Of a stretch of DNA of 64,000 nt, positions 7,945 through 17,408 are shown one piece after another; positions within the stretch are counted from its first letter, which is position 1, and the number at the start of each line of letters is the position of its first letter. The position numbers were made by a program, and so were the translations under genes. The DNA comes from Jonesia denitrificans DSM 20603 (GTDB lineage: Bacteria > Actinomycetota > Actinomycetes > Actinomycetales > Cellulomonadaceae), in assembly GCF_000024065.1 (NCBI RefSeq), contig NC_013174.1, forward strand, positions 2,666,001 through 2,730,000, given 5' to 3'. The notes below the pieces were generated by a model. That model made no database searches, was not told where the DNA came from, and saw only the letters and a list, made by a program, of their open reading frames with translations.

Positions 7945-10900
7945 GTGTGTCGTCTCGTCCTGCCCGTGTTGTTCCACCGTTGGTGCGCCCTGAACCGCTG
8001 GTGATGGCTGCTCCACCTGCGTTGGGGGACGCGCCTGCCGGGGGAATTCCGCTGCAGACGCTTCTTCCTGTGGTGGGGTCGTTGTCGTCGATCACGATGA
8101 TTGTTGTGTTGCGTGCTAACCCGCTCATGGTGTTGTTGGGGGCCGTCATTTTGATGGTGGCGTTGGTGTCTGCGGTGGGAATGGCGTTGACTCAGCGGGC
8201 GGGTGCGCGGCGGGCTCGGCACCGGGAGCGTGAGCGCTTTGCGGAGTATTTGGAGGAGTTGCGGCAGCAGTGTCGTGCCGGGCATGACAAGGCTCGTGCT
8301 GCGGCAGTGGCGGTGCACCCTGGCCCGGAGCAGTTGGGGGTGATGGTTCGCCATGTGGAGCGGGTGTGGGAGCGGCGTCCTGGTGACGCAGATTTTTTGG
8401 ATGCCCGGGTCGGGGCGGGTGTGGTGCGGTGGCAGGAAGTGGTCGTTCCTGCCGTGTCGGATCCTTTGGTGCAACGTGACCCCATGATGGACAACGCCGC
8501 CCGGGTGGTCTCCGACGCGTATTCGGTGGTTGCAGGTATGCCAGTGTGGGTCCCGTTGGCTTCTGCGATGTCGGTATCTGTTGTGGGTGCGCCGGGGGTG
8601 GCGCATGGGGTGGTTCGCGCACTGCTTGCGCAGGTGGTGACGTGGCATTCTCCTGCCGATGTGCGGGTCGCGGCGGTGATTCCCCCTGCCCGGTATGCCG
8701 AGTGGGAGGGCATACAAGTGTTGCCGCATTGCACCGGTCCGGGGTGGGATGGCCCGCTGCGGGAACGATGGATCGCTCACGATATGGCGGGGTTGGCTGC
8801 GCTGTTGGAGTCTGAGTTTGCCGCTCGGGCGACGTCGGTGTTGTCGGGTGGGCGCACAGGGGGTATTCGTGGCGCCCATGAGGTTCCGTTGATTGTGTGT
8901 GTTGATGCGAGCGCGGGTGAGGTGGGTGAGTGTCCCCTTCCGGCGGGTGTGGGGTCGTTGGCGCAGTTGGGTGTGCGGGTGGTGACGGTGGTGTCGGATC
9001 GGGTTGCGGAGCGTTCGGACACGTCGGTGCGTGTGGTGGTGGATGAGTCGTTGTCGGCGTCGTTGGTGTCCGGCGCACAGGGTGTGGAGGCGGTGTTGAG
9101 CCCTGACCTGATGAGTGTGGAGGTGTTTGCTGCGGTTGCTGGGGGTGTTGCTGCGCATGGTGGTGCAGTGGATGATGGGGCACCTACCTCTGGTGGTCGT
9201 GATGGTGTCCACACGGCGTTGTCGACCTTGGGGGTGACACGTGTGGGGGATGTGAGTCCTGCGTTGTGGGGCCGTCGTCGCGCTGAGGATTTTTTGTGCG
9301 CTCCGATGGGGTGGACGCCGCAGGGGGCTGTGCTCTCAGTGAACCTCCGTGAGTCAGCCCAGGGTGGGATGGGACCGCATGGGTTGTGTGTTGGGGCGAC
9401 CGGGTCGGGGAAATCGGAGTTGTTGCGAACGTTAGTGCTCAATCTTGCGGCCACCCACGACCCCTCTGAGTTGTCGATGATTTTGGTGGACTACAAGGGT
9501 GGGGCGGCGTTCACGCCGTTGAGTTCGTTGCCTCATGTGGCTGGGGTGATCGACAATCTCGCCGATGACCCGTTCCTCATTGAGCGGGCACAGGCGTCTC
9601 TTGAAGGAGAGATTGTGCGCCGCCAGCAGTTACTCAAACAGCATGGCCCGTTCTCTGATATCACCGCGTACCGGGCGGCCCGTGTGGCGGCGGGTGAAAG
9701 CAGTGGGATCCCGCAGATGCCGCACGTGTTTGTCGTCATTGACGAGTTTTCAGAGTTGTTGACGGCTGAACCAGAGTTTATGACCACGCTCATGAAAATT
9801 GGACGTATTGGTCGGGCGTTGGGGATTCATTTGTTGTTGGCCTCGCAGCGGGTGGATACCGGTCGGTTGCGGGGGTTAGACACATACCTGTCGTATCGCA
9901 TTGGGTTGCGGACGTTCTCAGAGCAGGAGTCTGTGATGATTGTGGACTCCCCTGACGCCTACCATTTGCCTCAACAGCCCGGGCACGGGTATCTCAAAGT
10001 AGACACCACCATGTACGCCCGGTTCACTGCCGCATACGTGTCAGGTCCCGTTCCTGATGAGGTGGAATCTGACAGTGATGACATCGCCCAGGACGTGCTG
10101 CCGTGGCCGGTGATGGCACTCCCTTTCACCAATACGTTGTCACACCACGGTGCGTCACGTGACCTTAGTGGGCTAATCCCCTCCCTGGTCGCCCCGTCAC
10201 CGCAGTCACAACCCCGGCTGATTGACGCGATGGTGGCGTCCTTGTCGGTTGTGCCCGCCACACCACCGGTGTGGTTGCCACCGTTAACAGCACGTGTTTT
10301 ACTCACTCCTACCCAGACCCCAGTACGCTCTGATTCTCGATGCGTTGCCATTGGCGTGGAGGATCGGCCCGCAACCCAAGAACAAGGTCCATGGGTGTTA
10401 AATCTCGCTCAGGCGGGCGGACATGTCGCAATCATTGGTTCACCCCAATCAGGACGCACCACAACGCTACGCACCATTGTTGCGGCAATCGCAACAACAT
10501 ATGCGCCCACAGACATTGCTGTGTATGGGCTGGACCTCACCGGCTCGGGTCTCGCGTGCTTAGCAGGGTTCCCGCATGTGGGGGCGATCGCCACCCGAAC
10601 AATGCGTGAATTACAGCACCGCACGGTTCAGGAACTTGCTCGGCTCATCACCCGGCGCGAACAACTCATGGCCCAGCAGCATATCGACTCGCTCACGGAT
10701 TTCCGGGCCCGCCACACCCGCGGCGAACTGCCCGGAGAAAAATCAGCAGACATTGTTGTGGTGGTCGACGGGTACGGTGCGGTGCGCTCAGACTATGAGG
10801 ATCTTGCCGCACCACTGACTGACCTACTGACGCGGGGAAGTTCTGTGGGAGTCCACGTCATCATGACAGTGACTCGGTGGAATGAGATCCCCATGAGTGT

Positions 10901-11882
10901 GCAACCACTGATCGGAACGCGAGTTGAGTTACGCCTCAACGACCCAGCTGAGTCCAGCATCGCTCGCAAACGCGCTGAAACGATGCGGTCCGCCCCTCCA
11001 GGGCGCGCCCTCACCGACGCGGCAACGTTCGCGCAGGTGGCACTCCCCATTCCCACCGACCCCGGTGACACTCCCCTAGGCGATGCGGTTGCCGCTTACG
11101 CGCGGCAGGTGACGTCGATGTGGGGTGAGGAACAAGCCGACCCCATCCGGGTCCTTCCCTCACTCATCACCGCCGACCAACTCCCACCCATCACGCCAAG
11201 CCCTACCCGTGTCGCGTTGGGGCTGCACCAAGACACCATGACCACTCATGTGCTTGACCTGGCCACCACTGACCCACACCTCATCGTTGTGGGCGACGCT
11301 GGCTGCGGGAAAACAACACTCTTACGCCACGTCATCACACACCTCGTCGCACACAACACCCCAGAATCCGTTGTATTTGCGCTCATTGACCCACGATCCA
11401 CCCTGGCAGGGGTGTGCTCGAACGACTTCATCGGCGCCCACGCCACCTCAACGGCCGCTGCCCAGCAACTCGTCGCATCGTTGACAGACGAACTCCAGGG
11501 ACGAATCAACGGCGAACGATCCCGAGACTTAGCGATCATGGTCGTTGTTGACGACCTCGACATTGTCACCGCCACAGGCCACAACCCCCTCACCCCCCTC
11601 GTCCCATTCCTGCCTGCCGCACGCGACATTAACCTCCACATCCTGGTAGCACGACCCGTCGCTGGTGCCGCCCGCGCCCTCTACGACCCTGTCCTCCACA
11701 CACTGAAAGACAACGGAGCAAGCGGAATCATCATGTCCGGTGACCGCAGCGAAGGCCCCCTGTGGCCCGGCGTGTACGCCAGCGCACAACCCCCTGGACG
11801 AGCCACCATCATCCGGCGCGGAGACAGTGCACATGTTGTGCACATCGCGACACCAACCCACCACAGCCCACGCGAACAATGA
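7941..11882 (+). CDS. eccC: EccC-type FtsK/SpoIIIE secretion ATPase with three ATPase domains
   Basis: A 1313-residue motor of type VII secretion. Two N-terminal membrane helices (about residues 35-75) are followed by a coiled RARHRERERFAEYLEEL stretch and three P-loop domains. Domain 1 has an intact Walker A GATGSGKSE (Lys about 491) and Walker B VFVVIDEFSELL. Domain 2 has GSPQSGRTT (from about 833), with Arg replacing the Walker Lys, and IVVVVDGYGAV. Domain 3 has GDAGCGKTT (Lys about 1124) and IMVVVDDLDIV. Start ATG 7941 overlaps the eccD stop; upstream frame is eccD antiphase. Codon style changes inside the gene: G/T-ending before about 10.0 kb, C-ending after about 10.2 kb. No EccB, EccE or mycosin gene lies nearby. 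Confidence 0.93.
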   Translation: MSVSSRPARVVPPLVRPEPLVMAAPPALGDAPAGGIPLQTLLPVVGSLSSITMIVVLRANPLMVLLGAVILMVALVSAVGMALTQRAGARRARHRERERFAEYLEELRQQCRAGHDKARAAAVAVHPGPEQLGVMVRHVERVWERRPGDADFLDARVGAGVVRWQEVVVPAVSDPLVQRDPMMDNAARVVSDAYSVVAGMPVWVPLASAMSVSVVGAPGVAHGVVRALLAQVVTWHSPADVRVAAVIPPARYAEWEGIQVLPHCTGPGWDGPLRERWIAHDMAGLAALLESEFAARATSVLSGGRTGGIRGAHEVPLIVCVDASAGEVGECPLPAGVGSLAQLGVRVVTVVSDRVAERSDTSVRVVVDESLSASLVSGAQGVEAVLSPDLMSVEVFAAVAGGVAAHGGAVDDGAPTSGGRDGVHTALSTLGVTRVGDVSPALWGRRRAEDFLCAPMGWTPQGAVLSVNLRESAQGGMGPHGLCVGATGSGKSELLRTLVLNLAATHDPSELSMILVDYKGGAAFTPLSSLPHVAGVIDNLADDPFLIERAQASLEGEIVRRQQLLKQHGPFSDITAYRAARVAAGESSGIPQMPHVFVVIDEFSELLTAEPEFMTTLMKIGRIGRALGIHLLLASQRVDTGRLRGLDTYLSYRIGLRTFSEQESVMIVDSPDAYHLPQQPGHGYLKVDTTMYARFTAAYVSGPVPDEVESDSDDIAQDVLPWPVMALPFTNTLSHHGASRDLSGLIPSLVAPSPQSQPRLIDAMVASLSVVPATPPVWLPPLTARVLLTPTQTPVRSDSRCVAIGVEDRPATQEQGPWVLNLAQAGGHVAIIGSPQSGRTTTLRTIVAAIATTYAPTDIAVYGLDLTGSGLACLAGFPHVGAIATRTMRELQHRTVQELARLITRREQLMAQQHIDSLTDFRARHTRGELPGEKSADIVVVVDGYGAVRSDYEDLAAPLTDLLTRGSSVGVHVIMTVTRWNEIPMSVQPLIGTRVELRLNDPAESSIARKRAETMRSAPPGRALTDAATFAQVALPIPTDPGDTPLGDAVAAYARQVTSMWGEEQADPIRVLPSLITADQLPPITPSPTRVALGLHQDTMTTHVLDLATTDPHLIVVGDAGCGKTTLLRHVITHLVAHNTPESVVFALIDPRSTLAGVCSNDFIGAHATSTAAAQQLVASLTDELQGRINGERSRDLAIMVVVDDLDIVTATGHNPLTPLVPFLPAARDINLHILVARPVAGAARALYDPVLHTLKDNGASGIIMSGDRSEGPLWPGVYASAQPPGRATIIRRGDSAHVVHIATPTHHSPREQ

Positions 11883-11894
11883 CACAATGGCCAG

Positions 11895-12929
11895 GTGACT
11901 TCCCTACGTCTTGGCACCCGTGCCTCAGCCTTAGCGACAGCCCAATCCCGTGCCACCGCCGCGCTCATCGCCCAGGCCACTGGCGTCACCGTTGACCTCA
12001 CCCACATCCGCACCGACGGTGACGTACTCACCGGATCATTAGCAACCATGGGTGGGGCAGGAGTGTTCGTCACCGCGATCCGCCAAGCACTGCTCGCCGG
12101 TGACATCGACATCGCCGTGCACTCACTCAAAGACCTCCCCACCACGCCACACGAGGGGACCACCATCATCGTCCCCGAACGCGAAAACCCCCAAGATGCC
12201 CTGTGCTCACGACACGGCGAAAGCCTTGCCCATCTCCCCCACGGCGCACTCGTGGGCACCGGTTCCCCCCGCCGGGCCGCGCAACTCCTTGTCGCCCGAC
12301 CTGACCTGCGCATCGTCGATATCCGCGGGAACGTGGACACCCGACTCGCCCGCGTCGGACTATCCACCGCAGACAAACCACACATCCGCAACGACCTCGA
12401 CGCCGTTGTCCTCGCCGCCGCCGGACTCCGCCGACTAGGGCGCGCCCACGTCATCTCTGAACTCTTGCCCCCTACAAGCATGTTGCCCGCCCCCGGCCAA
12501 GGAGCACTAGCCATCGAAGTACGCCACGACATGGCTGACCACCACCCCAGCATCCTCGCCGGGATACGCACCCTCCACCACCAGCCCACCGCCTACGCCG
12601 TCGCCGCCGAACGTGCCGTCCTGCGCCACCTCGAAGCTGGCTGCGCCGCACCCGTTGGTGCCCTCGCCACCATGCACAACACCACCCTCACCCTCACAGC
12701 CACTGCCCTCGACCCCCGCCTCACCCCCACGGCACACACCCCAACCCCCTCAACCACCACAGACATCAACGCGGCCCCCACCCCCATGACCGCACCTGCC
12801 GACGCCCGACCCCCCATCCGCCTGACCCACACCCACACCGTCACCAGCGAAAACGACGCAACCGAAGCAGGCATCACACTCGCCACCACCCTCCTCACCC
12901 ACGGCGCCGCGGAGTTCCTCCGTGACTGA
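11895..12929 (+). CDS. hemC: Porphobilinogen deaminase (hydroxymethylbilane synthase)
   Basis: Polymerises four porphobilinogen units into hydroxymethylbilane. Visible are LRLGTRASALATAQS at the N-terminus, DIAVHSLKDLPTTPHEG (catalytic Asp region), VGTGSPRRAAQLL and DIRGNVDTRLARV, and the cofactor-attachment Cys in LEAGCAAPVGALA. The C-terminal domain is drawn out by a low-complexity T/P/A segment (about residues 278-300). The GTG at 11895 starts 12 bases after the eccC stop without a clear Shine-Dalgarno, so hemC may be coupled to eccC translation. It overlaps hemD by 8 bases. Codons are heavily C-ending. Confidence 0.93.
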   Translation: MTSLRLGTRASALATAQSRATAALIAQATGVTVDLTHIRTDGDVLTGSLATMGGAGVFVTAIRQALLAGDIDIAVHSLKDLPTTPHEGTTIIVPERENPQDALCSRHGESLAHLPHGALVGTGSPRRAAQLLVARPDLRIVDIRGNVDTRLARVGLSTADKPHIRNDLDAVVLAAAGLRRLGRAHVISELLPPTSMLPAPGQGALAIEVRHDMADHHPSILAGIRTLHHQPTAYAVAAERAVLRHLEAGCAAPVGALATMHNTTLTLTATALDPRLTPTAHTPTPSTTTDINAAPTPMTAPADARPPIRLTHTHTVTSENDATEAGITLATTLLTHGAAEFLRD

Positions 12930-13776
12930 CCCACACCACCCACTAACCGGATGCACCACACTCATCCTGCGCCCCGAAGGACGAGCAACCCCCCTCATCA
13001 CCCGCATCACTCACGCCGGCGGACACACAGTCACCGCCCCCCTCATCACCCGTGAACCCATCACCACCGATCAACGCGCCACCCTTGACACCCACACCGC
13101 AGCCCTCCACACCTACGCCTGGGTTGCCGTCACCTCCGTCAACGCCGTCGACGAACTCATCGCCTCCATCCAGCGCACCCACCCCACCACCCCCCTCACC
13201 ACCGTGTGCACCACCACCCAATGGGCCAGCGTCGGCCCCGCAACAACCCGTGCACTGCGCGCCCACGGAATCACCGTGGCCTGGGAAGCAACCGAAAACT
13301 CCGCCTCAGGAATGCTCGCCCAATGGCCAGCCGCCAACACCCACACCGACCCACGCACCGCAGTTCTCCTCCCCTTGGGAAACCTCGCCACCACCCAACT
13401 CGAAACCGGACTCACCAGCGCCGGATACACCCCCACCCGCGTCACCACCTACCTCACCGTCGCCCACCCCGCCCCACCAAGCGCGCTCGCAGCGTGGCGA
13501 GCTGGACGCATTGACGCGGTGATACTCACCTCAGGCAGTATTGTGGAACAGTTTGTCGCGCAATTCGGGCACCCTTCACCAGGCCCCGGGCCCGCCCAGG
13601 GGAATGAGGATCGCCCCGTTTTTGTTGCCATCGGAGAGCCCACCCGTCGTGCAGCGCAGCGTCATTCGCTGCCCATTGATGCGGTTGCCCGCCAGGCAAG
13701 CACTGCAGGTCTTGTTGACGCGCTCGTTGATGCGTGGACTGCCCGCACACTCGCACAACCGGAAGGAACACTGTGA
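12922..13776 (+). CDS. hemD: Uroporphyrinogen-III synthase
   Basis: Closes and inverts ring D of hydroxymethylbilane to give uroporphyrinogen III. HemD proteins are poorly conserved; here the N-terminal LILRPEGRATPLITRI, the mid-region AWVAVTSVNAVDELI, VGPATTRALRAHGI and the C-terminal DAVILTSGSIVEQF and VFVAIGEPTRRAAQ are the expected two-domain pattern. 284 residues. Starts at GTG 12922 inside the end of hemC and its stop overlaps the hemB start, so hemC-hemD-hemB-hemL is one tight operon. Assignment is strengthened by position between hemC and hemB. Confidence 0.88.
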   Translation: MTDPHHPLTGCTTLILRPEGRATPLITRITHAGGHTVTAPLITREPITTDQRATLDTHTAALHTYAWVAVTSVNAVDELIASIQRTHPTTPLTTVCTTTQWASVGPATTRALRAHGITVAWEATENSASGMLAQWPAANTHTDPRTAVLLPLGNLATTQLETGLTSAGYTPTRVTTYLTVAHPAPPSALAAWRAGRIDAVILTSGSIVEQFVAQFGHPSPGPGPAQGNEDRPVFVAIGEPTRRAAQRHSLPIDAVARQASTAGLVDALVDAWTARTLAQPEGTL

Positions 13777-14747
13777 AGGACCGACCACGCCGCTTACGGA
13801 CCAACGCCGCCATGCGCGCCTTGACCCGGGAAACTCACCTTCACCCTCGTGACCTGGTGTTACCGGTGTTTGTGCGAGAAGGGGCAGGAGGGGCCCTACC
13901 CATCCGATCGATGCCTGGGGTCGTGCAACACACCCTGGACACCCTGCCTGATGTTGTTGCAACAGTGGAGGCAGCTGGGCTTGGCGGAATCATGCTGTTT
14001 GGTGTTCCCGAACACCGCGACGCCACGGGAAGCGGCGCAACTGATCCAGACGGCATCCTCAATCGGGCCATTGCCGTGGCTGTCACAGCGAGCACAGGAA
14101 ATACCGTTGTTATGGCTGATTTGTGCCTGGATGAGTTCACCGATCACGGCCATTGCGGGGTCTTGACCAGTGACGGTGGTGTGGATAATGATTCCACTCT
14201 TGTCCGCTACGAGGAGATGGCGATCGCTCAGGCTCGGGCTGGGGCTGCCGTTGTTGGCTTATCAGGCATGATGGATGGACAAGTACGCGCGGTTCGTGCC
14301 GCTCTTGACGATGCTGGTTTCACTGACACTGCGATTCTTGCCTATTCAGCGAAGTATGCGTCAGCGTTTTATGGACCGTTCCGTGACGCGGTCGAGTCCA
14401 CTCTGGACGGTGACCGGCGCACCTACCAGATGGACTACGCAAACCGTGTGGAAGGGTCACGTGAGGCGGATTTGGATGTGCTGGAGGGCGCAGACATTGT
14501 CATGGTGAAACCTGCCATGTCCTATCTTGATGTTCTGGCTGATGTGGCTGACCGGGTGGATGTGCCGGTTGCCGCTTATCAGGTTTCTGGTGAGTACGCG
14601 ATGATTGAAGCCGCGGCAGCTCATGGATGGATCAACCGAAATGCAGCGATCATGGAGTCTGTTCACTCCATCCGCCGTGCCGGCGCCACCATCATTTTCA
14701 CGTACTGGGCCCTTGAGGTCGCCACTTGGTTAAAGGACAACGGATGA
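13773..14747 (+). CDS. hemB: Porphobilinogen synthase (delta-aminolevulinic acid dehydratase)
   Basis: Condenses two 5-aminolevulinate molecules into porphobilinogen. The two Schiff-base lysines are in [16 protein letters not shown] and [10 protein letters not shown]. The metal segment reads [16 protein letters not shown]: compared with zinc enzymes (Cys-x-Cys with a third Cys), the middle Cys is replaced by Asp, pointing to an enzyme with altered or Mg-type metal dependence. Start GTG 13773 has GGAAGGA six bases upstream and overlaps the hemD stop; 324 residues, normal length. The final ATGA overlaps hemL. Confidence 0.95.
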   Translation: MKDRPRRLRTNAAMRALTRETHLHPRDLVLPVFVREGAGGALPIRSMPGVVQHTLDTLPDVVATVEAAGLGGIMLFGVPEHRDATGSGATDPDGILNRAIAVAVTASTGNTVVMADLCLDEFTDHGHCGVLTSDGGVDNDSTLVRYEEMAIAQARAGAAVVGLSGMMDGQVRAVRAALDDAGFTDTAILAYSAKYASAFYGPFRDAVESTLDGDRRTYQMDYANRVEGSREADLDVLEGADIVMVKPAMSYLDVLADVADRVDVPVAAYQVSGEYAMIEAAAAHGWINRNAAIMESVHSIRRAGATIIFTYWALEVATWLKDNG

Positions 14748-16072
14748 CAACAAACGACACGGCTTTCCTTCACGCTCAAACGGTTCTCCCTGGTGGGGTG
14801 AACTCGCCTGTACGCGCTTACCGCAGTGTGGGCGGCAGCCCACGGTTCATCACCTCTGCTCAGGGTGCCACGATTACTGACGTTGCCGGGCGCACGTATG
14901 TGGATCTCGTCAGTTCGTGGGGTCCTGCACTGCTTGGGCACGCCCACCCGGCGGTGGTGGACGCTGTGCAGCAGGCAGCCGCACGGGGTTTGTCTTTCGG
15001 TGCGCCCACTGTGGGTGAGGTGGAGTTGGCGCAGGCGATCCGCGCTAGGGTGCCGTTCGCGGAGCGGGTGCGGCTTGTGTCCACAGGGACGGAGGCGACG
15101 ATGACGGCTGTGCGTCTCGCCCGTGGGGTCACCGAACGACCGTTGATCATCAAGTTTGCGGGCTGCTACCACGGGCATGTTGATGCACTTCTTGCAGAGG
15201 CGGGATCCGGGGTCGCCACCCAAGCGTTACCCGGGTCTGCTGGGGTGACTGACGCATCGGCAGCGGAGACTCTTGTTCTCCCTTACAACGATCTGGATGC
15301 AGTGGCGCACGCATTTGAGGCCCACCCGGGGCGAATAGCTGCTGTCATCACGGAAGCGGCACCAGCGAACATGGGTGTGGTGCCCCCTGCTGCTGGTTTC
15401 AATGAGGGCTTGCGTGACCTCACCACCCGGCATGGGGCGTTGTTCATTCTCGATGAGGTACTCACCGGTTTCCGCACCTCCGCGTCAGGTTGGTGGGGCT
15501 ATGAGACGGCCACGGGGGGCGCGACGTACACCCCTGATCTGGTGACGTTTGGGAAGGTGATTGGTGGTGGAATGCCGGTTGCTGCCTTGGGTGGCCCGGC
15601 GGCCATCATGGATTATTTGGCCCCGTTGGGGCCGGTTTATCAGGCGGGAACACTGTCGGGGAACCCGGTTGCGGTTGCTGCAGGGTTGGCGACGTTGGCT
15701 CACGCTACGCAAGAGGTGTATGACCATGTGTCACGCACAGCGACTGTGCTCAGTGGTGCAGTGAGCGAGGCGCTCACACATGAGGGTGTGGCGCACCGCG
15801 TGCAGCACGCGTCATCGTTGTTTTCCATCATGTTTGGTGAGACTGCTTGTGATCATGGTTCACAGAATTACGCTGATGTCCAAGCTAACGAAACATTTCG
15901 GTATGCCCCGTTTTTCCATGCAATGTTGGACGCTGGGGTGAATTTGCCGCCGTCGGTATTTGAGGCATGGTTTGTCTCGGCGGCTCATGATGATGCGGCG
16001 ATCAACCAGATCATTGATGCACTTCCTGCTGCTGCTCGTGCTGCGGCTGCCGCGCCGCGGACTCAGAGTTAG
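14744..16072 (+). CDS. hemL: Glutamate-1-semialdehyde 2,1-aminomutase
   Basis: PLP enzyme that converts glutamate-1-semialdehyde, made by HemA, into 5-aminolevulinate for HemB. It has the fold-type I pattern [12 protein letters not shown] at the N-terminus, [44 protein letters not shown] (PLP-binding Asp) and the Schiff-base Lys at about 271 in [14 protein letters not shown]. 442 residues. ATG 14744 overlaps the hemB stop. A short Ala-rich tail follows. Last gene of the haem operon; its end overlaps the convergent TetR gene by 4 bases. Confidence 0.96.
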   Translation: MTTNDTAFLHAQTVLPGGVNSPVRAYRSVGGSPRFITSAQGATITDVAGRTYVDLVSSWGPALLGHAHPAVVDAVQQAAARGLSFGAPTVGEVELAQAIRARVPFAERVRLVSTGTEATMTAVRLARGVTERPLIIKFAGCYHGHVDALLAEAGSGVATQALPGSAGVTDASAAETLVLPYNDLDAVAHAFEAHPGRIAAVITEAAPANMGVVPPAAGFNEGLRDLTTRHGALFILDEVLTGFRTSASGWWGYETATGGATYTPDLVTFGKVIGGGMPVAALGGPAAIMDYLAPLGPVYQAGTLSGNPVAVAAGLATLAHATQEVYDHVSRTATVLSGAVSEALTHEGVAHRVQHASSLFSIMFGETACDHGSQNYADVQANETFRYAPFFHAMLDAGVNLPPSVFEAWFVSAAHDDAAINQIIDALPAAARAAAAAPRTQS

Positions 16073-16728
16073 GCTGCGAAGAAGTCGTCGATCTGGTCGA
16101 GGTGTTCGTCAGCAACGAGTGCTCGCATGAAACGGCGTGACACCTCCATGTAGTCCACGCCTTTCTTTTCCAGGAGCCATTGGATTTGCAGTCCGTCGAG
16201 GAACCCGATGAGTGCGGTCGCGGCGAATTCGGGTTCGACTCCTGGTTTGAGGAGTCCGGCTGCTTTGATCGCGGAGAGCCCTTGGGTGTATTCGGCGCGC
16301 ATGGTGCGGTAGCGGCGTTGGAAGAATTCGTGGGCGGGGTGGTCTTCGTGGGCAGCGAACACGGCTTGGGTGATGAAGAGTTCGATGAACCCTGGTTGAG
16401 AGAAGCTCATTTTCATGAGGTCAACAAATCGTTCGACGAGCAACCAGGCTTGTTCGGTGGTGGGTTCTTCTGGGAGTTCGTCGAGTGCGACAAGTTCGCT
16501 TCCGAATCGTTCGCGTCGGGCGAGGACTTCCATCAGGAGTTCTTCTTTGGTGCTGAAGTGGTAGCGAAGCCCGGCGTGGGAGACTCCAGTTCGCGATGCG
16601 ATTTCTCTCAGGGAGGCACCATGATAGCCGTAGCGTGCAAAGTGTTTGGACGCTTGGTCGATGATGTCGGCTCGGCGGCGTAGGCCTGTCCCGTACGGTG
16701 TGACCCGTGATGAATCTCCCCTGCTCAT
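16069..16728 (-). CDS. TetR-family transcriptional regulator
   Basis: The N-terminal domain has the TetR helix-turn-helix: [20 protein letters not shown], then [20 protein letters not shown] with the usual STKEELL. The C-terminal ligand domain (about residues 75-219) includes [16 protein letters not shown], a segment seen in many TetR members. I prefer ATG 16728 (MSRGDSSRV); ATG 16749 is also in frame and neither has a good ribosome site. It converges on hemL, so there is no reason to tie it to haem synthesis; the target is unknown. Confidence 0.85.
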   Translation of the reverse strand: MSRGDSSRVTPYGTGLRRRADIIDQASKHFARYGYHGASLREIASRTGVSHAGLRYHFSTKEELLMEVLARRERFGSELVALDELPEEPTTEQAWLLVERFVDLMKMSFSQPGFIELFITQAVFAAHEDHPAHEFFQRRYRTMRAEYTQGLSAIKAAGLLKPGVEPEFAATALIGFLDGLQIQWLLEKKGVDYMEVSRRFMRALVADEHLDQIDDFFAA

Positions 16729-17077
16729 AGAGAGCAGTATGGCAGGCACAGTGCCAGCCTGCCAGTCACAGCCTTGGCGTTCTATGACGTTTGACCTGCT
16801 TAAACGATGGTGTATGTCGGATGGATCTCACCCATTGGTGGATGGTTTTTTCTCGGTGAGTGACACAATGCGACACGGGGGGTGGACGTAAAAAGAGGTC
16901 AATCATCTGCACATATAGTGTCTCGAGGACACTTTTAACGGCGATTGCGCCCGGTACTGTCACCCGCCCGATGACCCTTCTGTGACGGGGGTCACGGCAA
17001 CTGGAAAAATTTGTGGAGTGATAGCCCCACTTTCTCACGATGCGACACGCTCGGCCACGCCCCACGGACGACATCGA
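16729..17077. other. Intergenic gap without a convincing gene
   Basis: About 350 bases between the TetR start and the end of the next minus-strand gene. The open frames across it lack ribosome sites and protein-like composition. The phrase ATGCGACACG occurs at 16868-16877 and again (as ATGCGACACGC) at 17040-17050, a minor direct repeat. It must contain the TetR promoter, which I could not place. Confidence 0.5.
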
Positions 17078-17317
17078 TCACTGCGGAGGTCGTCGTTCCC
17101 CCCGTGATGCACTCCGATTCCGGTCAATCCACCGGAAAACCAGGTACGCGATGGCAAAGAACACCACGATCCGTAACACGGGCCCCGCCCCGGGAAACAG
17201 TGCACGCACAATGGTGCTGACCACAAGCGACAACACCAGCGACCACAGCAGTGAGGTGCCTAGGCTCACGCCACGCCCGTCTGGGTCATACCCCAAGAAT
17301 CTTTTCAACGAGTCCAC
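17078..17317 (-). CDS. Small membrane protein, function unknown
   Basis: 79 residues starting at GTG 17317 with GGAAGGA (complement of 17325-17332) eight bases upstream; the longer frame to 17680 is antiphase to the neighbouring gene. Residues 1-18 are polar (DSLKRFLGYDPDGRGV), then two membrane segments separated by a short loop (about 20-42 and 47-63), then a basic tail ending RSASRGERRPPQ. Composition and ribosome site support a real gene. Probably cotranscribed with the upstream membrane-anchored protein on the same strand. No family recognised. Confidence 0.6.
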   Translation of the reverse strand: MDSLKRFLGYDPDGRGVSLGTSLLWSLVLSLVVSTIVRALFPGAGPVLRIVVFFAIAYLVFRWIDRNRSASRGERRPPQ

Positions 17318-17408
17318 GGCACTATCCTTCCGTATCTCACCACTCACAGCGAGAAGGACCACCAACAAATTCCCCGTGACTTCCGGGGCGTAGCCCAGCG
17401 ATGCGCTG

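Noticed and set aside
7476-9212. 578-codon open frame on the minus strand, and an overlapping 345-codon one at 8146-9183
   Set aside because: Both are antisense to eccD/eccC. Composition is extreme (His, Arg, Pro, Thr), as expected when the opposite strand uses G/T-ending codons; no ribosome site or domain.
9533-9793. Minus-strand 86-codon frame inside eccC
   Set aside because: Antisense to the Walker B region of eccC; no independent evidence.
16766-17074. 102-codon minus-strand frame in the gap after the TetR gene
   Set aside because: No ribosome site, unlikely composition, no motif; treated as noncoding.
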